This document shows, piece by piece, positions 12,606-24,930 of a DNA stretch of 64,000 nucleotides (its first letter is position 1; each line of letters opens with the position of its first letter). Location: the NCBI GenBank assembly GCA_022577435.1, contig JAKOON010000033.1, positions 3,297,501-3,361,500 of the forward strand. Reading direction: 5' to 3'. Source of the stretch: Embiotoca jacksoni (taxonomy: Eukaryota; Chordata; Actinopteri; Embiotocidae). The notes beneath the pieces are model-generated. The model was given only the letters and a program-made list of their open reading frames with translations. It was not told the origin of the DNA and ran no database searches. Position numbers and translations under genes: made by a program.

Positions 12606-15600
12606 GTGATGTATGTAATGGAAATGGTGTGATTTTATGTGAATACAGGGTATTTAGAGAGTCAGTATGCAACCATGCCCCAACTTTGCACAGCAAAGAT
12701 TAGGGAGTGACACGGGGCCTCTGAACGCAAACCAAGATGTGACCGGTTTGAGCTGGGGACCTTTGAAGTGTCTCTCTGTCCCTCACTGCCTGTCATCTCT
12801 CCACTGTCTAAAATTAAGGCTTTAAATGACCCCAAAAGACAATGAGGGAGTGACAGTAATACCAAATAATACAATATGGTGTCTCATATATATTACAGAA
12901 TCATTTTTATTTTTTTTATTTTCCTAAAGTGTATAAACTTACCAATCAAACAGGAGAATATTATAAACTGTACCATCTCCACCGATAATAAACACACAGG
13001 GTATGAAAATCCATCATATTTAACCATGTTGGGCAGGTTTATTAACAACTCTCACACAATTAGAAATGTTTATGAAGGATCAAGCGGATAAAAGCAACAT
13101 CAAACATGTTTTTTTTTTTTTTTTGCTCAATTAATCTGAGAGCATCCAGGACCCCGCATAGAATAATCTGGGTCTAATTTGCAGGCTTTGCTCCATTTGA
13201 TTCTCAAATGTTTTTGAGAGTTAAAACATTAAATAATTTAGAAAGAGACTAATTTCTCTCCAGTCTCGTTACCTAGTCCTGCTTTCATTAGAAGCAGGAG
13301 AGTAGTAGTGCCACAGTCTCCCTCTCTTTCTCCTCTCTCGGTGACACACACACAGAACCACTAATTAGAGTTGGTCTTTTCACGCACTCAACATGTTGAT
13401 ATCATCTAATCGAGCAGACATCAAAGAGCTCGTAATCACACGCCAGACTCGGAGCACACCAAGCTGTAAATATTTAAGAAGATATCAAACTTGACTCACT
13501 TATTGACTTGCAAGAACTCCCAGCCCCAGTTTCAAACATTTTAAAGTATGCGCTAATAAATCTGTGCCGACGTATTGTTGTTATGCAACAATAATAACAA
13601 CAGAATGAAGAATGTTCTCATTATGCATGGGAAGAAGCTCAGTTTGAGCCACCATATGCTGGACTGACTTCATCCATATCTTACCCGCAGGACTAATTAA
13701 CTTCATCACAAATAGTTTACTGAGAGACGACAGCTTGGCTGTGGAAAACAATCTAATGCAGTCAGCACACAGCCACATAATGTGTATTTCACTGCAGAAT
13801 ATTGAAAATTATTAGTTATATGAAGTATTTTAGTTCATAAAATGATTTTTTTTAATTTATTTTTTTAATAAAACGATGTGTCTATCTATGTGCAACTGAG
13901 TCATTTGGGACTGATTCTAGCAAGCGGAATATGAAAAGTTGGTAAATATCATAACATCACCCATCAGCCATTTCATTTCTATTCACACTCACACGTCTGT
14001 TCTGGAGCTCACAAATAGGCCTCCCTGTCTTCATACATCTAAGCAACCTTTTCCTCTTTTTCTTGAGTGACGGCCGTCTGCGCTTGTTACTATTCTTCAC
14101 ACCCACCTGCCAATTAACTGAGAGCTGCCTTTAGTGTTTCAGAACATGAAAGATCTTCACACATGATGGCTGCATGTGTGTTCCACAATCGGCAGATACA
14201 GTGGGAGTAACACCTGCACACACTTTCTAAAGTGAACTAGTAAAGCTCCACTATAGGAGAGAAAATTAGCCAACCTTCTGTGCTCCACCTGCGAGGCAGC
14301 ATGTGGGGGGTGCGAGGCACAGATTGCCATTTCCTTCGGTCTTGGTGTTTCAGCTAACTGAAGGTCATCAGCATTACATTGGGTTTCACTGAACAGATGG
14401 ACACACAAACAAACATCTCCACATTACTTGAATTAAGTTTTCATTTAGACATTAGACTTTCTGTAGTTGTTTGAAAAAGTATGTGGAGTACTCCGGATCT
14501 GGCATATGTGGATTTGCGGTGTCTAAATACATTGTTTATTGAAAAAAATTACAAATACTCTGCAGTGCTAAGGTGAAACATGTGTTTAGTTAAATGGTTG
14601 AAAGCTGTAGCAGTTGTGCTGTCTCAGTCAATTAAAGGTTCAAAATATGTAAATAAATATATAAATTAAATGGAATCATTTCTCTCTGAAATGTATAAAG
14701 TGAAAAAAGTCCCTCAAAATTGCACCGGAGTTATGGGCCTATATATATATATATATATATATATACCACTAAACATATAATCATTGATGCCAGGTGGACT
14801 GTTAGCTTTTTGAAAATAGCATAATTTGTTGTTGATTCATTTTGAAAGATTTTTTTCAGAAATAATGGCAAAAATGTGCAGTTAGAAACTGTTACACGTC
14901 ATGCAGAGCAGCTACTGCTGACCTGCTGAGAACTCCAAAACTCTTGCCTGAGTCAACAGCAGCCTCTGCTGACAGCTGTCATGTAGCACAGTTGACTTCT
15001 TTGTTATTTAACTATTTCAACAACAAAGAATTGAATCCCTTTCAGCTCAGTGGAGGAGAAAAAAACTGAAAACAGAAAAACAAAACAAAACAAAAAAGGC
15101 TTATGCTGACAGAATAAGCTTCTATTTGGATAATGAAACAAACATTGTTTGTTTCACTGTGGTTTGCTCGGTGGGAGAAATGACATCCAAACAAACAGCA
15201 TACCACTATCCTGAATTACCATAGGCAGTCATATGGAAGGCAGGTATTTGCCTTTTATTTGTAAATGGAAAACACCTGTGTTGACGTCACTAACGGTTGA
15301 AAATGCAACAACCTCCAGATAGCAGTGAAACAAGTTCTCCAACCTGTGTGAGATTTGTTTTTAATTCCCTTTTGAGGGAAAAAAAAACAAAAAACTTTAA
15401 ATGAATAGAAAATGTCTTCATCAGAATTACTTTGAATCCGTTTTTTTTTTTTTTTAATAACGGGGTAAAGTTCTGACTGACACCTCGTCCCTGTCCTGTG
15501 TGAGGATTGTGGTTTGGCTGTAAGAACAAAGGTGTTGCCAAAATGCGCCTCAACGTGCTTCTTATCAACACACGGAACCGATATAGTCAATCTTTTTTGT

Positions 15601-16128
15601 TGTTTTTTTGTAGCAGACGTTTCGAAATGTCCACTCGCGAAAAGCACTGTGTACTTTGGTGGGACTCTTGTTTTTGTGCTTCACGCTGTTTCACTGTTGC
15701 GGTTTACCCGGACACTTAATGGAGCTGAAAGCGTTATTAATTCCACCTGTGCGTTCTCGTGGAGTACACGCAGATGTTTCCAATCACCTAATTTAACAGA
15801 CGGGAACTCTGCTTGTCCTTCAGCGCTGTCAGGTCGGCTTCACAACATGCATGTAAAAGCCACATGTACTTGTAAGCGTTTGGAGCATGATTATTTGCAT
15901 GCCATCGCACAGTTTTGCCCGTACTATCCTTTTTACGTCTGCTTATTTATCTCTCCTAAACGTTTTCAAAGTCGTCAACAAGTCTTAAAGGGTGGTGAGT
16001 GACTTATATTGTTCAGGAAGCAATCTCTCACGCAACTCCCTTTATCCTCCTTTATCCTCAGTATAATGCAGACAAAGGTGGGAACAGGAATAACCACACC
16101 CAGACTTTAAATTGGTTGTGCCAGGAAA
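12606..16128. other. intergenic region between tmtc2 and the PARP11-like gene
   Basis: The two genes converge here. I see no conserved reading frame; the frames near 15255-16002 have no family resemblance. There are AT-rich stretches, a TA microsatellite at about 14738-14765, and T-runs near 13110 and 15440. A pyrimidine tract followed by 'cacacacagaacca' lies near 13321-13360. Confidence 0.55.
14738..14765. repeat. TA microsatellite
   Basis: An uninterrupted run of alternating T and A, about 14 dinucleotides. Confidence 0.9.
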
Positions 16129-16370
16129 TTTATTTATGAGGCTTTTCTGTTTTCATTTGTAACGTGATCGGAAACGTTATTTTACTGGAAACCAATGTAA
16201 CAAAAGTCAGTAAGGATGTTTTTTTAAGAACCGGTATGACTAAAAAAAAACACACGCACACACACAATTTGTGTGGCAACTTCTGTTCTGTTGACAGTTT
16301 TTAATTTTTAGTTCTTTTGAGCAAAAAAAAACAACAACCATCACACACCGCATGTAATTACGCATTTGGC

Positions 16371-16402
<32 letters not shown>

Positions 16403-16494
16403 GGGAAATAAATGCTGTAAAAACTTTTTTGAAGCCATCGAGAACTTTGCGGGTTACATTTTCATCCAGGCAGTCTAACGTCCAAGAAACATGT
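16129..16494 (-). other. probable 3' UTR of the divergent PARP11-like gene
   Basis: Minus-strand AATAAA (plus TTTATT at 16129-16134) lies about 360 bases after the stop codon. A run of about 27 A (16374-16400 on the plus strand) sits between them. Assignment of the signal is inference. Confidence 0.4.
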
Positions 16495-19058
16495 TCATTT
16501 GTACTGAATCAAATACTCCGGGTATATTTGATTTGGATCAAAAATAACAAAAATATTGGGATGACTGATATCATCCACAGAGCTGTCATGAGAGTTTTCG
16601 CTACTTCCATGATCAGGTTTTATGAAGTGACTGTTTCCAAGGTTTGAATTTCCGATCATCACTCGGGACAAAAACTGTATTTTAGTCCGTCCAGCGTATT
16701 GATTTAGGCCATTCATTGGTAAAGGGTCAAGGCTCTCTGCACTGTACTTGTCTGCGAAAGATGCACGTTTGGCAAAATATATTCCTACATAAAAACAAAG
16801 GAACTCGGATCAGAACTCAGTTGAACAATTAAACTTATAATTATTTATTAATGATTCTGATATTAGTTAACTTACCTTTGCCAAACACGTGGCCGTTTTG
16901 TCCAGCTAACCGCAAATCAAAGTTATACTTGCAAATGTAGTCAACATTTTTGATTTCCGTCCCATGAAAGAGTCTTCTCTCTTGAATTTCTCGGACACCT
17001 TGAATCCTCATTAACTGCTTCTTTTTCCTTTGATACAAATCAAGTAAAAACAACAACAACAACATCTTAGTAGCAAAGGAGAGGGCATGATGAAAAGAAA
17101 GCAGACAACCCAACTTTCACACTTTTTTTTTTTTACCGGCAGTATATTTCCCAGAGGTCCAAATTCTGTATCCGGATGATTGATACAATGGTTTTGTCCA
17201 ACAGCCCATCATTCTTCACGTAACCTTCCACAGTCTGGTACTCAGGGGAGAGTTCACTCAGTGGAATCAACTTGGAAATATATCAGAAATACACCGTTTA
17301 GTCACGTTGCTATAATAACAGTAAAGTAGCTCAAAAAAAAAAAAAAAAAAAAAATCACAAAGTATCACTCTGTCACTGAGAGTTTCTAGTTGGGTCATTG
17401 CTATAATTACGCGGCAACTCTGTTGTTGTTCTGACTGGATTTGCATCTGCTTGAACATTTTGTTCATATCCCTCCTGTTTATACAAAGTATAACATAACA
17501 TGTACATAAAAAGGAAAAAACAAAACAAAAAAAAGAATCTTTCCATCATATAAAAGAATCTTTCCATCATTTACAAAGTAGCCTTCACAGTTGCTACTGT
17601 CGCAGTTGCTTTAAAACTGCGGAAAAAGTTGTTTGGAGCGTCACAACCACCGCAAAATGATTTGCTGTCGCAACAATTTGCTTTAATCATCCTGATAACA
17701 ATCGGAAAGTCTAGAAGAGTGATGGGGGAAAAAAAAGAAGATTTGTCTCTTCCTCTTGTTTGCATTGTGGCTCCGGAAAGTCTCTTTTGTTGTCTCTCTT
17801 ATTTGCAAGTGATTCCTTTTTGTTTTACTTTCCGCATCTAATTTGACGACTCCCCTGTGTCCTTATCTTGTGACCTACAACCAACTCTGTATTACCATAC
17901 GAAAGCAGATACAAAGGGAATGGGGGTGACTGTCAAAGAGCACTGCTGGGAGAGCACTGCTGGGGGCAGCACTGCTGGACACCTCTTTGAGGGTGGCAAG
18001 TATTTGCTCCTTCTTGCAAGAATAAAATGTCCGATGTGTTTGATTTTGAACCAAGCCTCAGTAATTTTTCCAACAAGGAGCCTCACAATTAAATCGTATT
18101 ATTCCCATTGAAGTTAGCATGCAAATGTCTCATGAAAACGCTCTGCCCATAGAGCATGCCCGGTATGGAGGAATCTGCTGGGTGGGAATGTCTCACCAGA
18201 CACCAGCTTTAAAAACTCTCTATATTGTAAAATACGGAGGTTTTCTTGGGGGTGATAGGCTGCGCTGTAGTTTGAAGGGTGCCTGATATATTTAACTTTT
18301 AAAGCTCAATCTTCCAAAGCATTGATATCACACACAGAACCTTACAATCCCTGCAAGATTTGCTCTTCTAATGGGTTTTCTGTGATTATCACCTGATATG
18401 GACATGTAGGCTCAACTCCCTCCCACCAAACAGGAGCAGCGCTGGAACAGGAGCATCTGTGGGAGGAGAGTGACATGTTTCCTTTGGATTCGGTTTCACT
18501 TTCATTTTACAAGAACTGGAAACTCAGCTGTCCACGACTCACTGCCGTGAGGGGAAATTATTTCTGTTTAAATACAACTTTAATGCCTCATTTCACCTTC
18601 TTTCAAAGTGGTATGTCCGCTGGACTCTCCTTTGCTTTCCTGTGATGAAGTTAGTCTGTAACATAGCTGCACAGGAAGACACGAACTTGAACACACAAGT
18701 TCAAGCCAAGTTCTTAGTAACTGAGGACTGTGACAAAGAAAAAGTACTGTAATACCTGAGAAATCAATATTGATGTGACAGTTGATTGAAGTTTTAGTTA
18801 AAACAGCTTTTGAGTTCATTCTGTAATATTTGTCAATGTCCTTACTGCACAGGGGGTTATCAGGGTCGTCCTGCAGGGTGGGAAGAAAGTACCAAAAGGT
18901 AAGCTACACCCTAAATTATTTAATGACATTTAATTTTATCTAAAGAAATATCCAAAACAATTTACCTCAAAGTGGTGCCACTGTCCACAGTCTGCCAGGT
19001 AATACCAACACCACAGGGTGTCCGACGTGTCCATATTCTCCACATCATCACTGCCCAT
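16495..19058 (-). CDS. PARP11-like mono-ADP-ribosyltransferase, divergent tandem copy
   Basis: Seven exons on the minus strand join without frame conflict: 19058-18966, 18870-18756, 18666-18597, 18456-18393, 17270-17137, 17027-16876 and 16784-16495 (918 nt, 305 aa). The N-terminus holds a WWE-type module (MDTSDTLWCWYYLADCGQWH, then SINCHINIDFS). WWE modules usually bind ADP-ribose-containing ligands. The C-terminal half is a PARP catalytic domain with His180 in RRLFHGT, Tyr212 in GIYFAKRA and Ile296 in QIYPEYLI. This H-Y-I triad is known from mono-ADP-ribosyltransferases such as PARP11, not from polymerases. Phases match the neighbouring parp11 exon for exon, so this is a tandem duplicate. 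It is shorter and its middle region (exons at 18666 and 18456) is strongly changed. The start is the first ATG after an acceptor (tttctgtcag) and sits eight residues before the MDTSD motif. Confidence 0.85.
18494..18503 (-). promoter_or_regulatory. perfect ISRE core (TTTCACTTTC) inside the PARP11-like gene
   Basis: Minus-strand GAAAGTGAAA with flanking AC C matches the interferon-stimulated response element core GAAANNGAAA. It lies in the short intron between exons 3 and 4 of the divergent copy. Such a site can occur by chance, but a nearby promoter IRF-type site and the gene family make it more plausible. Confidence 0.4.
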
Positions 19059-19184
19059 TGTTCTGACAGAAATTAAACAAATGATACTGTAACAAAAGAT
19101 AAATTAAGTAAACCGAGCTGGCTGTCTTCTGGTTTGCTCAGTTAGTCAGTCACTCAGTGTTTCCGACTCAGGAATCAAAAGTTC

Positions 19185-19238
19185 ATTTATAGCCACACCC
19201 CACCAGGTAGGCCGGCTTTTCTCACTGAGGAAGTGAAA
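19185..19238 (-). promoter_or_regulatory. candidate core promoter of the divergent PARP11-like gene: ETS/IRF site, CACCC box, TATA box
   Basis: Reading the minus strand towards the gene: GGAAGTGAAA on the plus strand at 19229-19238 (the GGAANNGAAA ETS-IRF composite form), then GGGTGTGG and TATAAAT (19191-19185). Transcription would start near 19160, and a leader of about 100 bases with one small intron would precede the ATG at 19058. Spacing fits a TATA promoter; use is inferred. Confidence 0.4.
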
Positions 19239-20585
19239 GAACATACGAGATATTTATCAGCACAGGTCACGCAAGTAATAACTGAAGGTGCTTATGTTGA
19301 AAAGTTTATTTGTTTATAACGTGCAAATTACAGACGCATATGTATCTTCACGCGCTCCTACTCAGACACTCAGAGCAGCTGTATTGTTATGACTAAAGAC
19401 ATCAGGTTGTTTCTTGTAGCTCAAGATCCACTCTTCTACTTTTTGTGGGCCACCGTGTGGCAAACGTTTCACTAAGAATCCAGTTTATTTTGTTATCCTG
19501 ACACAAATACAATCATACTATGAATTCAACAAATGCACACAGCAAAGCAATTTTACATTGTGTGGTAAATTGTGATCACAATTCTACACGTGCTGGCTAC
19601 ATTCATTTTTTTTTTTTTTTTTTTTTTTTTGGATAAATTTACACCATGTGCAAAGAAAGAAGTTAGCAGGTGGTGATGTGTGAAATCAAATGTGATGCTG
19701 AAACTCGATTTGAAATGAACTTCGAACTCTGCCGAGATTGCAGCTCAGTCATCAATACTTTTACGGACTGAAGTCAGCGGTCAGAAAAGATACACAGAGA
19801 CATATTGCTCGGGGACGACGAGTAAACACGACATCGCAACTTTATGTCATTATGACACAAATACAGAGCCTTTCATGGAAAGGGGGAAAAGTGCACTGAT
19901 GCATGGTTAAAAAAAATGCAGAGGTAGAAGCGTTTTTAAGAAAAGGAAAAAAAAAAAAAAAAAAAAAAAAATCCATGCTTATGTAATACACTTTACGATG
20001 TACACACATATTTCGACAGATCACATTGCAACATGAGTGAGCAGGACCATGTTTTTGGTTTTGTAAATAAGCATAAATGTGGCACTGTGGATGTGAGGGG
20101 AGGGCTGTGGCCGATGGCGAGACATCACCTATAATCTACAGGCTGCGAGTGCCACTCCTATTTTAAACAGCACATATTGAACAAGCAAACACAGATTCTG
20201 AATCCCATATAAAATTGCACACCGAGACTGCTGTTCAGTCAGCGTTGTTGTCCTTGTATGTCACACAAACCACAAAGTCCCCATTTTAGATATAGGCTGC
20301 TGTACAGACTGCGCACAATGTCTTCATTGTCTTCTTTCCTATTTCTCCAAAGGCACTTCGGATTGACCCATGCTCGAGTTAGGCACTGGATCTAACTGAA
20401 AGAAAAACCAAATGTCTCTTAAGCTGCTTCTTTTTCCATTTCATCCCATAATCATGTGATTCTATATCCTTACTTTTCCACATTGGAAAGCCAGCTTTTA
20501 TATATATACATATATATTTATAAATATATATATATGTATATATATAAAAAAAGAAAAGAAAAAGTAGGAATCTTCTTGTTAGGTG
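19239..20585 (-). other. gap between the PARP11 copies; probably 3' UTR of parp11
   Basis: A minus-strand AATAAA (plus 19305-19310) would give parp11 a 3' UTR of about 1.3 kb, ending less than 100 bases from the promoter motifs of the next gene. The region also has a T run (19610-19630), an A run (19950-19970) and a TA-rich microsatellite (20500-20546). No coding frame is recognisable. Confidence 0.4.
20500..20546. repeat. TA-rich microsatellite
   Basis: Imperfect TATATA/TATATG repeat, followed by a purine run, just beyond the parp11 stop codon. Confidence 0.8.
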
Positions 20586-23500
20586 TCAGTAAAACTCAAT
20601 CAGATACTCTGGGTAAATCTGATTGCTGTCAAAAATGACATAGATCTTTGGATTTGCCATATCGTCCACGCAACTGTCGTAAAAGTTGGTGAAGCTGGCA
20701 TCCTTGGAGGGTGGTCTGCAGTACATAGGATGACCGACCGTGTACTCTCCGACAAGCACTCTGGCCAGGAACATGGTCTTGTAAGGCGGCTCGCTGGCAA
20801 ATATTGGCGGTGCGAGTCCGTGTCTCTGTAAGGTGGTATTGTGTTTACCTGTAGTGTGACAGAATTTACTGGAGTATTTGGCGTCCCGGGCGAAGTAGCT
20901 CCCTGCGGGAAGGACGATTTATTTGAAATGTTAAAATCAGATTAAAAAAAGAAAAAAAGAAAAAAAAAGTGCTTTGAAATCTTTCATGATGTTTTTCACA
21001 ACACAAAGGGATCTACCTTTGCCATAGACATCGCCATGGCTGCCTGTCAGCCTCCAGTCAAAGTTAAATGTACATATAGCTTGAATGTTGCTGTGTCCTG
21101 TGCCATGAAACAGCATGCGCTCCTCAATATCCAATGTTCGCTTCACTTTTCGCAACTGTGTTTTCTTCCTTAGGGGAGCACAGAGGAATGAAAGCACAAC
21201 ACAGAGCACTGATCATCACTTTGTTACTGGATGACTGGATTTACAAGCCATAACAAAGACCTACAAGGGGTGAGATCGAAACCACAGTGCAAATGACATT
21301 AATTTGCATAGAGAAACTCCGTGTGGATTCAGATGTTAATGGAAAAATCAATTGTATGCTTTGGTTTATTTAAACAGAACAACAGCTTTTTCTATAGTGG
21401 GAGCTTGGAAAAAGTATCATTGTTTCTATGTCTTGCACATTGTCTGATAGAAATAATACAAGATTTATATTTTACAGAAAACAGTTGTCTACCTGCAGAA
21501 AAACTCCCATAAATCCAGATTCTGAATCCTCTGGATGGATTTGATTGGATGATCCATTGTCCTTTCGTACAGTCTGGCCACTTCTTTAAACTCGTACGTG
21601 TCTCTGCCGAGCTGGATGAGCTGAAGAAACACACAGGGACAACATTGGAAAAGAAAAGGCAATTTACACTTACAAATCTCTGCCGGAATGTAAAAAACAA
21701 TGACAGATCAGTGAAACAGAGACAATATGTCTGTTATATAATGTACGTGTTTTTTGGGGGTGTGCTGTAATGGTTGTACTTTGTTTCCACAGCACACAAC
21801 ATAAGATCGCACCTGAGGAAATGCTGATTTCCTCCATCTGAGCTTCAGAGTTTGGTTTCAAAGCTACGCAGCAGACGGAGCGGACCACTTTTGGTATTCT
21901 CCATAGCAACATGAGATGGCAGGTTGCAGGAGGTCAAAGATCGGATCTTAAGAGAACATGACTTTTAATGATGCAGCATGGATGCTCGACACCAGATTGG
22001 TTTTGATTTGTGTTTTTGAGCTCATGTTTGAGTATCTGGTCATTAAGGTTTGAACTACAACTTTTGAGTCGGTGGTCTTTTATTTTCTAAAGGTCCAATT
22101 TGTTGTAAATTTGGATATCCATTTCTTTTTTGATTACAAGGGACACTGTTAAAGTGTCAAACCGCTCAATCTACGGAGAAGTGCACACGGGCCGTATTAA
22201 GTAAGTTTCGACAACTCGTTTGGACTTTTGTAAGTTTGTGATGTCACAAACTCGCACTCATCTCATATGTTGGTCCTCAGCACAACCCGCTGTTCAAACT
22301 TTGACGTGGAAGACGTGGTGCACCACTTGTAAAAAAAGAGTCAGCCAATCAGAAGAGAGGGTCATTGATATCGGTGAAAAAAGACACAAGCATACAGTAA
22401 GATGATCTCAAGAGAGGAGATGTACAACTATATTGAAATCGTTATTGGTACTTAAAACCTCAAAAATATCTTTATATGGATATCAAGACGATAAATAAAA
22501 CACCAGACAAGTGTAAAATGTGGTCCCTTTTAATTGTTTTCAAAATAAGCTTCCTTAAACAATTCTACTGAGTGTCATAATAAACATTAAACTCCTAAAA
22601 AAACAACATTACCTATGAAAAAGCACTCTTTTTGTGTTCCCACATCTCAATTCTAGAGCTTTAAGATGAGAGACAGAGACATGCTGACAGTATGAGTATG
22701 CTGCCGAAATGTCTGCGGACACAATCAAAGATCAAAAAGGGGGGGTGGGGGGGGGGTGCTGCTTCCTTAACACCAAAAATGTCTGTGAACCGAAATCAGT
22801 AGAAACTCAGTTTATGCTACAACAACGTAGTTACTTTTCTCACCTGGTAGGGCTCGTCTGTATTGATTCTCTCCCAGTGACAGGGAACAGGCAAGGCAAG
22901 ATTATCACAAATAAACCTGACAGAATAAGTGAAGGAGAGAGAAATTAGAGTTTTGCATCAGGATAAAACTGAGTGCATTTGCGTTAATGCCGGCAAACCG
23001 GAGTAATTTAGTAAAAGCTCGCAAAAAAAAAAAGAAAAGAAAGAAAGAAAGAAAAGCCTCATTCTGTCTAATGGCAGATATCCTCCTTTTTCTCTTCCTC
23101 TTTGCATTTTAAAGAGATAGAAATTGGAGGTCAGCGACTGACTGAGCAGCTTCTTGTGTAGCTGCTTTGAAATTTACGCTTTACGTGGAGGATTCGCAAA
23201 AACCCTGACCTTTAATTCTAAGCATGTGTTGTTGTTTTTTTTAACCTGATCCTGCTCCTTCCATCTTCCTCTCCAGCATTTCTTCTCTATTTCTTCTAAT
23301 GCAATGTTCACTTTTACCACCAATTCTTACCTGAATCCAGTTGCAGAGTGGAGGGAGCGTTTGATTGGCCGCTGCTTTCCCGTTGTTACGTTTATCTGTC
23401 GCATAACTGGGGAGGAATTTAATACAAATCTAATTAGGGCTACAAAACCGCCTGTTCATGGGCAATTTTTAAAACGGGTTTGATTTAGAAATATACCTCG

Positions 23501-24559
23501 TTTTCACCAGATGTCATGTCACAAAAGAATCCCGACTATTCTCTGCCTAATTCAGTACTTTTTTTAGTATTACTTTGACGACGTCACCATCGTACCTGAG
23601 AAGTCCAGTCTGTACGTGTACTTGGCGGTGTAGAATTCCATGACGCCACGCTGGTTCCTGTTGTAGCACTGCTCAATCTGAGCACTGGTCACAGAGCAGG
23701 CTGCACTGGGATCAATCTGACAAGAGAAATTGAGAAATTAGGTGTGTAAAGAGCTGAACCAATCAGCTGATCAAGGTTATTGTCATCGGACAGAAAATGA
23801 ATCAGACCAATACTTTAAGTCAAAGGAGGTTTTTAGTCAACAGTTGGCTGGCTTAAATTTTAATTGGAACTATTTTGTAAGTCTATTTTTTTCTAGAAAA
23901 AAAAAAAAAAAACATCTATTCACTTGTTGCAGCTTCTCCAATATGGGAATTATATACTTGTTAGAAAAAAAAAAAAAAAAAATTTAAGGAAGACATTGAA
24001 TTGTTTTGTTTTTTTTGTACTATTTTTTTTTAAACATTTTATAGACCAACAATTGATTAATCAAAACAAATTAGTGTTACTGGCAATACCAGAGGATTTG
24101 TTGCGTCTTAAATTTGTTTTATATGTTAGAAACTGAGTATCTTTGGACTTTAAGCTACCAGTAGTCTTCTTAAAGAAAACACATGGCTTGTTAGTCTCAG
24201 TCAGTCTAATGTTTTTACATATAAGCTGTGATATTTGGTAAAGGGAAATGATGGCATTCATCATTTCCTGGGTTTTAATCTTTTTTTTTTTTTGGCACGT
24301 AATGGCCATTTTTGTGCCAATTAAAGACTGCAAGTAAATTGTGTTGATAATCTGTAACACCGCAAATGATTACTCTCTGGTTGCCACTTAAAACCTGGAA
24401 AAAAAAACTGTACGTGTAAAGTTGTGGTATCATGTGAACTACCTCAAACATGTGCCACACTCCGCACTCAGCCAAGTAGAACCAGCACCAGTTGGGCTCT
24501 GAGGTGTCCATCTCCTCAATCTCTGTGGACTCCTCCTCTGACGATCTGATGGCTAACAT
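20586..24559 (-). CDS. parp11: PARP11 mono-ADP-ribosyltransferase
   Basis: Seven exons: 24559-24443, 23716-23596, 23406-23331, 22916-22844, 21620-21493, 21168-21017 and 20902-20586 (984 nt, 327 aa, close to the roughly 330 of human PARP11). The WWE domain opens with EEMDTSEPNWCWFYLAECG and continues through YTAKYTYRLDFS. A linker with NVTTGKQRPIKRS follows, then IQNLDLWEFFCR. The catalytic domain has His193 in RMLFHGT, Tyr225 in GSYFARDA and Ile318 in NQIYPEYLI, an H-Y-I triad expected to give mono-ADP-ribosylation. The family acts in the cytosol and at the nuclear envelope; known PARP11 roles include sperm head shaping and control of interferon receptor turnover. The start ATG lies in the first exon with WWE sequence, directly after an AG acceptor. 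The next gene downstream on this strand is its divergent tandem copy. Confidence 0.92.
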
Positions 24560-24645
24560 TGCTAAATCTGGAATTAATGGGCGAAAACACGCGAACACAC
24601 TTAAGGCAAATCGCAAATAGTATACAAGAAGGAAATAGGGGGGGG

Positions 24646-24688
24646 GGGGAGAAGGATGGGGAGGGTGAGGGAGGGGGAGGGGAGGGTC
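24646..24688 (+). repeat. G-rich tract able to form a G-quadruplex
   Basis: A run of 12 G is followed by several GGG blocks spaced by A, T or GA (agggtgagggagggggagggg). It is in the first intron of parp11, as a C-rich tract in the transcript. Confidence 0.6.
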
Positions 24689-24857
24689 AAGATGGGTGTT
24701 TTATCAGACAAACCTAACGTCAAGGAGATGTTTTTAAGCCATGGTCGTGAGGGCATTTCATCTGTAAACAAATTCAGATACAGGAAATTGCCATATCGAG
24801 CTAGCTATCGTTAACGGCTGCCGCAGCCGACTCTTCTCAGCTCTGCGGGTGTCTTAC

Positions 24858-24930
24858 CGGCTTTCAGCCTGTCTCTAACTGGCTCTCTGGCGTTATCGGG
24901 ATATAAAACCTTCATACATTATTAGTAAAG
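24858..24930 (-). other. probable non-coding first exon and CpG-rich start region of parp11
   Basis: On the minus strand a good donor (GCCG|gtaagac) lies at 24858-24852, after a GC-richer leader. This would splice to the acceptor just before the parp11 ATG exon. There is no clear TATA box at a fitting distance, unlike the divergent copy. The 5' limit is a guess. Confidence 0.4.

Noticed and set aside
15255..16002. Overlapping frames of 130 and 162 codons on both strands
   Set aside because: No recognisable family, poly-T derived Lys/Phe runs, no exon structure.
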